From contig CAZSFR010000033.1 in assembly GCA_964606295.1 (NCBI GenBank), forward strand, positions 1 through 5,512: a stretch of 5,512 nucleotides of DNA, given 5' to 3'. The notes beneath the pieces were generated by a model, which saw only the letters and a list, made by a program, of their open reading frames with translations, ran no database searches and was not told where the DNA came from. Position 1 is the stretch's first letter, and the number at the start of each line of letters is the position of its first letter. The stretch is from JAGOPB01 sp964606295. GTDB taxonomy: Bacteria > Patescibacteriota > Minisyncoccia > Phycocordibacterales > UBA9973. The position numbers and the translations under genes were made by a program. Below, one piece after another: positions 1 through 4,777 of this stretch.

Positions 1-47
1 ATATCCATATATAACGAATATAGCAAAAAAACGTGATAATGAGAAAT

Positions 48-79
48 AAAAAAAACTCATCAATGGGATGAGTTTTTTT
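48..79 (-). terminator. Rho-independent terminator of ssrA
   Basis: An 11-bp perfect hairpin (51-61 pairing with 67-77, 5-nt loop) is bordered by a run of A on the plus strand (48-55), which reads as a U tract on the minus strand. It starts about 10 nt beyond the tmRNA acceptor stem and so ends the smpB-ssrA transcript. A T run on the other side (73-79) means it could also stop plus-strand transcription. Nothing recognisable lies in 1-47. Confidence 0.85.
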
Positions 80-86
80 ATATGTG

Positions 87-470
87 TGGAGATGGGGGGA
101 ATTGAACCCCCGTGCAAAGAAGCCTTATCAATACATCTACGTGCGTAGTCAAAATCGATTTGTTTAAGTCGCTGTACTTAGATTGAGACAAGATATACAG
201 AAACCGAGTTCTTCATTGTCGGGAAGTGTGTCGAACAACACATATCCGTAACCTGATGTTTTACACCTCGGATGATTATCAGATGTCATCGCCCGGGATG
301 TCCGTTCGTGCTTACGCAGGAACGAATGCAAGGTCAGCCTTACCGAAGTAAGGAGACTTTATTGCAGAAAATGCGTTTGCATTTAGTTTTTGTACGGCGT
401 TTTACGAGAGCACATACCTACTCGACACGCATAGTGAAAAGTAACTTCTTTGTCGATGCCTAGCATCCCC
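87..470 (-). ncRNA. ssrA: tmRNA (SsrA), ribosome rescue
   Basis: Transfer-messenger RNA, which with SmpB rescues ribosomes stalled on broken mRNAs and adds a degradation tag. Seen on the minus strand: a 5' end GGGGATG (470-464) pairing over 7 bp, with one G-U, with CATCTCC (94-88); an A discriminator at 87; a T arm with 5-bp stem and loop TTCAATT; the 5' GGCATCGAC signature just after the acceptor; and a long-range H2 helix of 8 bp (CAAAGAAG, 452-445, with CTTCTTTG, 122-115). The mRNA-like segment lies at 312-380. CCA is not encoded: the discriminator is followed by CAC. The RNA is one piece, about 384 nt, a normal tmRNA length. The gene starts 3 nt after smpB, with no separate promoter seen, so co-transcription and 5' processing by RNase P are likely. 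The pseudoknots after the tag were not traced individually. Confidence 0.95.
312..380 (-). other. tmRNA proteolysis-tag reading frame (22 codons plus stop)
   Basis: The resume codon is inferred as GCA at 380-378, after the A-rich CTAAAT. This gives a tag that begins ANAFSAIKSPY, continues FGKA and ends DLAFVPA, then TAA at 314-312. The A-N start and alanine end match known tags, but 22 residues is about twice the E. coli length (10) and closer to the long mycoplasma tags. The other two frames give MQTHFLQ and a frame ending LLR, neither tag-like. The frame crosses a cUUCGg-capped hairpin (338-343/348-353), and the stop codon sits in a GUAA tetraloop capping a 9-position stem (303-311/316-324, one mismatch). 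The resume position is an inference, not proven. Confidence 0.7.
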
Positions 471-473
471 ATG

Positions 474-917
474 TTAACGAAACTTATGCTCTCGGCGCAT
501 CTCACGATCCGTCGTGCGCTTTTTCAGTGTCTCGCGCTTATCCTTTTTTTTCTTTCCTCGCGCAACTGCCACCTGAAGCTTTAGTTTTCTTCCTTTATTA
601 TACAACGACAGTGGCACCAAAGTCAATCCTCCTTCGCGTTCTCTCTGCGCCAATTCCGCGAGTTCTTTTTTGTTGAGAAGCAATTTGCGCGTGCGTCTCG
701 GATCATATGTCTCCGGAGCATTTTTTTCTTGGAACGGTGGAATAAAGGCATTTACAAGATACGCTTCACCGCCTCGGACGAGGACGTAGGCGCCTGTGAG
801 CGAGCCGTGTTTGGCGCGGATGGATTTGACCTCATAGCCAAAAAGCTCGATGCCTGCTTCGAGGCTCTCTTCGAGTGAGTAGTCATGTCCTGCTTTTCTG
901 TTGCCGATATATTCCAT
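474..917 (-). CDS. smpB: SmpB, SsrA-binding protein
   Basis: Small basic OB-fold protein that binds the tRNA-like domain of tmRNA and delivers it to the A site of stalled ribosomes. At 147 residues it has the usual family length. Family motifs are in order: NRKAGHDY (6-13), AGIELFGYEVKSIR (21-34), YDPRRTRKLLL (71-81), TLVPLSLYNKGRKLKL (about 99-114), and a lysine-rich GKKKKDKRE (121-129), where most homologues have a tyrosine before DKR. The basic tail RRTTDREMRREHKFR-like region (from about 133) is the part that folds along the mRNA channel in known structures. The ATG at 917 is well fixed, because an in-frame TAA lies only two codons upstream (926-924). The stop is 3 nt from the mature 5' end of ssrA, so protein and RNA partner are made from one transcript. 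Confidence 0.96.
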   Translation of the reverse strand: MEYIGNRKAGHDYSLEESLEAGIELFGYEVKSIRAKHGSLTGAYVLVRGGEAYLVNAFIPPFQEKNAPETYDPRRTRKLLLNKKELAELAQREREGGLTLVPLSLYNKGRKLKLQVAVARGKKKKDKRETLKKRTTDREMRREHKFR

Positions 918-927
918 AAACCCTTAA

Positions 928-936
928 ATTCTAACA
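928..936 (-). promoter_or_regulatory. Extended -10 promoter of smpB-ssrA
   Basis: The minus strand reads TGTTAGAAT, a good match to the extended -10 consensus TGNTATAAT. No convincing -35 is found 16-18 bp upstream. Transcription would begin near 921, only about 3-5 nt before the smpB ATG at 917, giving an almost leaderless message. Inferred from sequence match only. Confidence 0.55.
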
Positions 937-950
937 TATATGAGTTTTAT

Positions 951-979
951 TTGACTTTTCCTCCTAAATAGCCTAAAAT
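951..979 (+). promoter_or_regulatory. Sigma-70-type promoter of infC-rpmI-rplT
   Basis: TTGACT (951-956) and TAAAAT (974-979) are separated by exactly 17 bp, a near-consensus housekeeping promoter. The predicted start is near 986. This excludes a translation start at the TTG at 979, which lies inside the -10. It leaves a leader of about 5 nt (ATT at 991) or about 23 nt (TTG at 1009), too short for an L20- or IF3-type autoregulatory leader. The element overlaps the upstream part of the divergent smpB promoter. Confidence 0.75.
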
Positions 980-1008
980 TGCAACGTTTCATTGGAAACC
1001 CAAATACC

Positions 1009-1521
1009 TTGAGTAGCTATTTTCGCATCAACAATCAAATACGGGCAAAGGAGGTTCGCCTCCTCGGAAGCGCCGGAGAAAACCTTGGGGTTGTTACTCT
1101 ATCTGAAGCACTTGCCAAAGCTCACGAGGAAGGGCTCGATGTCATCGAGATATCACCGAATACTGCCCCTCCTGTTGCAAAAATAGCCGATTACGGTAAA
1201 TTCCAATACGAGCAGAGCAAGAAAGAAAAGAAAGCCAAAGCAAGTGCCAAGGCGACTGAGACAAAATCAGTACAGATCAAGGTAGTCACCGGTGAGCACG
1301 ACCTCGGACTCAAAGCAAAGAAAGTATCTGAGTGGCTCAAAGAAGGACACCGCATCAAAATCGAACTTTTCCTTTCTGGCCGTATGAAGTTCATGCAGGA
1401 AGCATTCCTCAAAGAACGCCTCGAAAGAATTCTCCACCTTATCACTGTCCCCTACAAAGTGGCAGATCCGGTAAAGAAATCTCCAAAGGGATACATGATC
1501 ACATTAGAGAAAGAGAAATAA
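1009..1521 (+). CDS. infC: Translation initiation factor IF-3
   Basis: IF3 binds the 30S subunit, prevents premature 50S joining and checks start-codon and initiator-tRNA selection. Counting from the TTG at 1009 (170 residues), the N-domain carries FRINNQIRAKEVRLLG (5-20), DVIEISP (44-50) and PPVAKIADYGKFQYE (54-68). A lysine/alanine-rich linker helix (about 69-88) leads to the C-domain with GEHDLGLK (95-102) and EGHRIKIELFLSGRM (112-126). The usual VCKI motif is VAKI here. There is no ATG near the N-terminus. TTG at 1009 gives the conventional short N-terminus, with weak GGAA 11 nt upstream. ATT at 991 is the main alternative, since E. coli infC uses AUU. TTG at 979 lies inside the promoter -10 and is unlikely. 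First gene of the infC-rpmI-rplT operon, 9 nt before rpmI. Confidence 0.95.
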   Translation: MSSYFRINNQIRAKEVRLLGSAGENLGVVTLSEALAKAHEEGLDVIEISPNTAPPVAKIADYGKFQYEQSKKEKKAKASAKATETKSVQIKVVTGEHDLGLKAKKVSEWLKEGHRIKIELFLSGRMKFMQEAFLKERLERILHLITVPYKVADPVKKSPKGYMITLEKEK

Positions 1522-1530
1522 AACAAACAT

Positions 1531-1716
1531 ATGAAAACAAACAAATCAATTTCAAAACGAGTTCGCGTTTCAAAGAGCGGTAAGCTCATGGTTATGAAGC
1601 CGGGACGAAACCATTTCAATTCACGCGCTCGACGCTCGAAGAATCTTTTGAAGCGTCGCGGGCAGGAAATCACTCTCTCAAACAAAGATAAGAGTAGAGT
1701 ACTACCTTTCAATTAA
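1531..1716 (+). CDS. rpmI: 50S ribosomal protein L35 (bL35)
   Basis: Small basic protein of the large ribosomal subunit, 61 residues, close to the family norm of about 65. The L35 pattern is clear: KTNKSISKRVRVSKSGKLM (2-20), then KPGRNHFNSRARRSKNLLKRR (a little longer here), and the terminal SNKDKSRVLPF. The family's usual start M-P-K-M/L-K is shortened to M-K-T. The ATG lies 9 nt after the infC stop with no Shine-Dalgarno. The A-rich octamer AAACAAAC occurs on both sides of the start (1521-1528 and 1535-1542), leaving an unstructured initiation region. Translation probably depends on coupling with infC or on the A-rich context (inference). Confidence 0.95.
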   Translation: MKTNKSISKRVRVSKSGKLMVMKPGRNHFNSRARRSKNLLKRRGQEITLSNKDKSRVLPFN

Positions 1717-1719
1717 TTT

Positions 1720-1750
1720 TCTATCAACTATAAACTAACATCTATCAACT
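1720..1750 (+). repeat. 10-bp direct repeat in the rpmI-rplT gap
   Basis: TCTATCAACT occurs at 1720-1729 and again at 1741-1750 (21-bp period) in the 39-bp gap between rpmI and rplT. The second copy ends 5 nt before the rplT ATG. No Shine-Dalgarno or hairpin is visible here. It may be a duplicated initiation-region segment or chance. Confidence 0.5.
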
Positions 1751-1755
1751 GACTT

Positions 1756-2100
1756 ATGACACGAGTAAAAAAAGGAGTTAACGCACTCAAACGACGACGA
1801 AATGTTCTCAAGCGTGCAAAGGGCTACCGCTTCGGACGAAGCACAAAAGAGCGACAAGCAAAAGAGGCGCTTGTTCACGCAGAGACATATATGTTCGTTC
1901 ACCGCAAAGACAAAAAAGCGGATGCCCGCACTCTCTTCCAAGTGAAGATCAATGCTGGTAGTCGTGCGCATGGCATAAGTTACAGCAAACTCATGGATGC
2001 TCTCAAGAAGAAAGGTATCAAACTTGACCGCAAAATTCTCGCAGATCTCGCAGAAAATCACCCTACCATTTTTGAAAAAATAGTGAAGTCGGTTGCATAA
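1756..2100 (+). CDS. rplT: 50S ribosomal protein L20 (bL20)
   Basis: Binds 23S rRNA early in 50S assembly; in several bacteria it also represses its own operon. The 114 residues match the usual length (about 115-120). The N-terminal extension TRVKKGVNALKRRRNVLKRAKGYR (2-25) is the long basic RNA-binding tail. The globular domain has the conserved NAGSRAHGISYSKLMDALKKKGI run (family form NAAARENGLSYSRFINGLKKAGI) and ends with DRKILADLAENHPTIFEKIV. The ATG at 1756 gives M-T-R-V-K, equivalent to the canonical M-A/P-R-V-K. Last gene of the operon; the terminator begins 10 nt after the stop. There is no room for an L20-binding leader before infC, and none is obvious between rpmI and rplT, so autoregulation, if present, is not visible. 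Confidence 0.97.
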   Translation: MTRVKKGVNALKRRRNVLKRAKGYRFGRSTKERQAKEALVHAETYMFVHRKDKKADARTLFQVKINAGSRAHGISYSKLMDALKKKGIKLDRKILADLAENHPTIFEKIVKSVA

Positions 2101-2110
2101 TAGCCTTCTA

Positions 2111-2138
2111 AAAAACATCTGCCTCGGCAGATGTTTTT
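2111..2138. terminator. Bidirectional terminator between rplT and the convergent minus-strand genes
   Basis: A 12-bp perfect stem (2111-2122 with 2127-2138) closes a CTCG loop. A runs on the left and T runs on the right give a U tract in either direction. It ends the infC-rpmI-rplT transcript and, 3 nt after the stop of the gene at 2142-2729, also the opposing transcript. Confidence 0.9.
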
Positions 2139-2141
2139 GTT

Positions 2142-2729
2142 TTACATGAATTCGTGAGATATATCTGCTTTGGCTTTCGCAACATCCTTGATAAGTTCCT
2201 CAAGCAATTTCTTGGGGTCTTTGTTGTAGTGAAGCAGAGGATTTGCTGTATCTCCTTCCAATAATCCACGAATCAATCCTGGTGTTTGCCATGGACCATC
2301 GAGCACTCCCACGGGTTTTTTGTCTTGATATCCTATTGTGAAGGCATGAAATGTATCTATTTCTCCACAACCTATCACTACGGCATCTGCGCTTCGTACA
2401 AAAAGAAGGTCGCGTCCAACAAATCCAAATCCTGTGTAGATAATCAAGTCCATGAAATCCACTGGCAATCGGTATATTTCTCTGTGTTCTTTTTCACTCG
2501 CGGCGGGAGAAAATCCGATGACTGTACCACCAGCTTCCTTGCATCCTTTCGCACACCAGAGTGGAAACCCTGTTGTAGTATTGGTGAGCATAATAATGCC
2601 CCGTTTTGCCATATCTTCACCGAGAGCCTTGGCTATCTCGAGCGCGTCAACTCCACAACGTCCTGTTTCAGATGCGCCAGCAACGCCAATCTTGATTACT
2701 CTATGTGCATGTTTATCAAATTCAGTCAT
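2142..2729 (-). CDS. SLOG/LOG-like Rossmann-fold protein (TIGR00725-like), function unknown
   Basis: 195 residues, with the layout of the SLOG/DprA-like nucleotide-binding superfamily. A first strand and glycine turn IKIGVAGAS (12-20) precede a helix ending ALGEDMAKRG. Then come TNTTTGFPLWCAKGCKEAGGTVIGFSP-type residues (about 49-75), the GRDLLFVRSADAVVIGCG run (105-122) and KKPVGVLDGPW (137-147). In LOG cytokinin-activating enzymes the two key motifs read GGGxxGxMG and PGGxGTxxE. Here they are replaced by TNTTTGFPLW (49-58) and GCGEIDTFHAF (120-130), so LOG phosphoribohydrolase activity is not supported. Binding of a nucleotide or nucleotide-derived ligand is the reasonable inference from the fold. 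No membrane segment or signal peptide, so probably cytoplasmic. Last of three minus-strand genes, 46 nt after the beta-CASP gene. No Shine-Dalgarno; the ATG follows a heptamer repeat. Confidence 0.75.
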   Translation of the reverse strand: MTEFDKHAHRVIKIGVAGASETGRCGVDALEIAKALGEDMAKRGIIMLTNTTTGFPLWCAKGCKEAGGTVIGFSPAASEKEHREIYRLPVDFMDLIIYTGFGFVGRDLLFVRSADAVVIGCGEIDTFHAFTIGYQDKKPVGVLDGPWQTPGLIRGLLEGDTANPLLHYNKDPKKLLEELIKDVAKAKADISHEFM

Positions 2730-2735
2730 ATGTTA

Positions 2736-2756
2736 GTTAAAAGTTAAAAGTTAAAA
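2736..2756. repeat. Three tandem copies of a 7-bp unit before the SLOG-like gene
   Basis: GTTAAAA occurs three times in perfect tandem (2736-2742, 2743-2749, 2750-2756); a partial GTTA precedes at 2732-2735. On the minus strand this is TTTTAAC x3, ending 6 nt upstream of the ATG at 2729. It occupies the site where a ribosome binding site or -10 would be expected. A heptamer array can change copy number by slippage. Confidence 0.85.
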
Positions 2757-2775
2757 GAGAATTATTAATTATTCA

Positions 2776-4158
2776 TCAAAATTCCAATATCACGCTATCC
2801 CCTGCGTTTGGCGCAGAAGCATTCACGCCGAGATAGTCTCGCAGACGCTGTACCAAGAAAAGTGCTGACTTCGGTTCCCCCATAACACAAAAAACTTTTT
2901 TCACTGTATCCGCAGTACTCGCAACAAATTCAACAAGATGATCTCCATCTTTGTGTCCAGAATAACCACTTATTTTGACAACATGAGCTCGGACAGGAAT
3001 ATCTTCGCCCATGATACGGACAGATGACGCGCCGTCTTCTATGTAACGCCCGAGTGTCCCCACGGACTGATATCCCGTGAGAAGGAGTGTATTGTTCTCG
3101 AATGGAAGATAATTTTTCTCATGATGAACGATGCGTCCCCCGTTTGACATGCCGGAGCCAGCGATGATTATTTTTGGATCAGAAATATGTACAATATTTT
3201 TTGAGTCATCAGTTTTCATCGTGTTCCGTAAACCCTCAAAATAGAAAATATCATCTCCAAACTTAATCAATTTTTGTGCTTCTTCGTTGAAATATTCCTT
3301 GTATGTTTCGTACACTTTGGTGAGCTTTATTGCGAGAGGTGAATCGAGAAATATCGGCATGATGGGTACACGATCGTTTTCGACAAAATTGTTAATCTCA
3401 AAAAGAAGTGTCTGCGTTCGCTCAAGAGAAAAAGTCGGGATGATAAGTGTCCCCTTGTTCTTGTAATTGTTCTCAATCACTTCCTCAAGGAGTTTTCGGC
3501 GCTCATCCCTGTGTTCATGGTTACGGTCACCGTACACACTTTCCATGATGAGATAGTCCGCATCAACAACAACCTCTGTGTCTGGAAGTATCGGGGATGG
3601 TGAGTTGCCTAGATCACCAGTGAAAACTATTTTCTTTCCTTCATAGACAATCTCTACCATACCAGATCCGAGCACGTGACCCGCTTCCAAATACCGCACC
3701 TGGAATCCACCCTCTATGTTGATCACTTGATGTCGTGGGACCGTTTCCCACAACGACATCGCTTTCATAACATTTTCATTTGTATATATCGTATGCAAAT
3801 CATGTTCACGGTCATGTGAGAGTATGCCAACAGTGTCTTCAAGCATTATTTTCGTAATATCTTTTGTTGGCTCTGTAGAAATGATACGTCCTTTGAATCC
3901 ATCATGAATTAATTTGGGAATGCGTCCGATGTGATCAATGTGTGCGTGCGTAATAAAGAGAATATCAATCGAAGCGGGGTCATATGCAAATGGTTTCCAA
4001 TTTTCCGGATCTGCAACAGATGAGCCTTGGATAAGTCCACAATCAATCAGAAATTTCTGGGACTCGCCAACACCCCCTGATATGTTTTCCAGCAAAAAAT
4101 TGGCACCTGTGACAGTACCAGCCCCCGTTACAAAAGTGAGTTTAAGTTGTTTGGACAT
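2776..4158 (-). CDS. Beta-CASP metallo-beta-lactamase hydrolase, CPSF/RMMBL type (probable ribonuclease)
   Basis: 460 residues, the usual size for bacterial CPSF73-like beta-CASP proteins, which are zinc-dependent RNA endo/exonucleases. Metallo-beta-lactamase core: motif 1 Asp39 (LIDCG), motif 2 HAHIDH (71-76), motif 3 His161 (AGHVLGSG), motif 4 Asp182 (FTGDLGN). The beta-CASP domain follows: motif A Glu206 (MESVYGDR), PTFSLERTQ (241-249), AGSGMSNGGRIVHH (333-346), TGYQSVGTLGR (361-371) and motif B His402 (SGYSGHKDGDH). In RNA-acting members motif C is His in a VHGE context. Here it reads VMGEP with Met426 (ATG codon 2883-2881), so one zinc-ligand position is altered. No signal peptide or membrane segment. 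The ATG lies inside the end of the upstream membrane-protein gene (17-nt overlap), which suggests coupled translation. RNA rather than DNA as substrate is inferred from overall similarity to the RMMBL class. Confidence 0.9.
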   Translation of the reverse strand: MSKQLKLTFVTGAGTVTGANFLLENISGGVGESQKFLIDCGLIQGSSVADPENWKPFAYDPASIDILFITHAHIDHIGRIPKLIHDGFKGRIISTEPTKDITKIMLEDTVGILSHDREHDLHTIYTNENVMKAMSLWETVPRHQVINIEGGFQVRYLEAGHVLGSGMVEIVYEGKKIVFTGDLGNSPSPILPDTEVVVDADYLIMESVYGDRNHEHRDERRKLLEEVIENNYKNKGTLIIPTFSLERTQTLLFEINNFVENDRVPIMPIFLDSPLAIKLTKVYETYKEYFNEEAQKLIKFGDDIFYFEGLRNTMKTDDSKNIVHISDPKIIIAGSGMSNGGRIVHHEKNYLPFENNTLLLTGYQSVGTLGRYIEDGASSVRIMGEDIPVRAHVVKISGYSGHKDGDHLVEFVASTADTVKKVFCVMGEPKSALFLVQRLRDYLGVNASAPNAGDSVILEF

Positions 4159-4579
4159 TGTTGTTGCTCTCGTTAGTTATATTTTTACGTTGTGGCAAAT
4201 AAATCATTATTGCCAGTGCCCCGCCAGCCAAATCAAAACAAATATCAGAGAGCGAATCTACTGGACTTGCGAGACTTCCAGAAAATCCACCTTGCATCAA
4301 AAATTCAAATACTTCCCACAAAATACCCATGACGAGTGTACTCAGAAGCACTATGAAGAAGGTGCGTATATATTTACCTTTTTCTTGTGCGAGCAGAATC
4401 GAACGGCGCATTATATACAAAGAAAGCATTCCAATAAAGAATCCTCCTGCAAAATGCATCGGCATATCAAACCACCAAACACTCCAATACCAATGAAAGT
4501 ATCCGGCTAGAGCATTTATGATAGCAATCAAGGCAACTATCACGAGCGCCTCTTTGATGAGCTTTCGTTTACTTATCAT
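4142..4579 (-). CDS. Small four-helix membrane protein, DUF2238/YjdF-like
   Basis: 145 residues with four hydrophobic segments at about 9-28, 42-58, 72-88 and 112-128, so an integral membrane protein. Acidic and histidine residues sit at helix ends in an order reminiscent of the DUF2238/YjdF family: FDMPMH (37-42), WEVFEF (88-93) and DSLSDICFDLAGG (108-120). A tryptophan-rich stretch HWYWSVWWFD (29-38) lies at the first membrane boundary. The C-terminal tail is polar (NITNESNNNVQTT). No enzymatic role can be assigned; family membership is a pattern-level judgement, with VanZ-like as an alternative. The ATG at 4579 is constrained by an in-frame TAA three codons upstream. It is first in a three-gene minus-strand run, and its stop overlaps the beta-CASP start by 17 nt, hinting that the two products are made together. 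Confidence 0.7.
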   Translation of the reverse strand: MISKRKLIKEALVIVALIAIINALAGYFHWYWSVWWFDMPMHFAGGFFIGMLSLYIMRRSILLAQEKGKYIRTFFIVLLSTLVMGILWEVFEFLMQGGFSGSLASPVDSLSDICFDLAGGALAIMIYLPQRKNITNESNNNVQTT

Positions 4580-4585
4580 TACCCT

Positions 4586-4594
4586 ATTTTAGCA
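4586..4594 (-). promoter_or_regulatory. Extended -10 promoter of the membrane-protein/beta-CASP/SLOG-like genes
   Basis: The minus strand reads TGCTAAAAT, one mismatch from the extended -10 consensus; no clear -35. It lies 9 bp beyond the U tract of the preceding RNA gene. The expected transcription start, about 7 nt downstream, coincides with the ATG at 4579, so the mRNA would be leaderless. Prediction only. Confidence 0.6.
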
Positions 4595-4603
4595 CGTATA
4601 AAC

Positions 4604-4633
4604 AAAAAAAATCCATCGCACAAAAGTGAATGG
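4604..4633 (-). terminator. Rho-independent terminator of the 6S-like RNA gene
   Basis: On the minus strand CCATTCAC (4633-4626) pairs with GTGCGATGG (4621-4613) around a TTTT loop, with one bulged C and one G-U pair. One base later comes an unbroken run of eight T (4611-4604). Its position, 9 nt after the closing stem of the structured RNA and before the next promoter, marks the RNA as a separate transcription unit. Confidence 0.8.
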
Positions 4634-4642
4634 GTTCTTTTT

Positions 4643-4771
4643 AGGACTATCAAGAATGGATTGCCATAGCCTCAAATGCTAGGTGAGAAGTGGAGAGACT
4701 ATCCCAAGGGACACCCCCATGCCACGCTCTCATGAAAAATGTGTTCTAGGCAATCGTTCTCAAATAATCCT
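4643..4771 (-). ncRNA. Structured ncRNA with 6S RNA architecture (candidate SsrS)
   Basis: No protein gene fits here, but the minus strand folds into a rod. The closing stem pairs 4771-4764 with 4650-4643 (8 bp), 4761-4757 with 4656-4652 (5 bp), 4755-4749 with 4665-4659 (7 bp, GATTGCC/GGCAATC) and 4748-4746 with 4669-4667 (3 bp). A central bubble of 13 nt (4745-4733) against 14 nt (4683-4670) follows. Its 3' strand can form a small UAGC/GCUA hairpin at the cost of the last closing pairs. A terminal stem (4732-4722 with 4693-4684, 10 bp, one bulged C) holds an apical UCCCUUGGGA hairpin. The first paired base is the predicted transcription start. A closing stem, large bubble and terminal stem make up 6S RNA, which traps the sigma-70 holoenzyme by imitating an open promoter. 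At 129 nt (about 168 to the terminator) it is short for 6S. No SRP RNA signature was found. The identity is structural inference. Confidence 0.62.
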
Positions 4772-4777
4772 ATGTTT

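Noticed and set aside
272..463. A 63-codon plus-strand open frame.
   Set aside because: It lies wholly antisense to the tmRNA gene, whose acceptor stem, H2 helix and tag frame explain the sequence.
960..965. A perfect AGGAGG on the minus strand upstream of smpB.
   Set aside because: No start codon lies 5-10 nt downstream; the smpB ATG is over 40 nt away and the sequence falls in the infC promoter spacer. Probably chance.
979..981. TTG as the infC start, giving a 180-residue protein.
   Set aside because: It overlaps the promoter -10 hexamer, so it would not be transcribed, and the extra residues do not resemble the IF3 N-terminus.
3938..4510. A 190-codon plus-strand open frame.
   Set aside because: It is antisense to the beta-CASP and membrane-protein genes, both with clear motifs or membrane pattern; its own translation resembles no protein.
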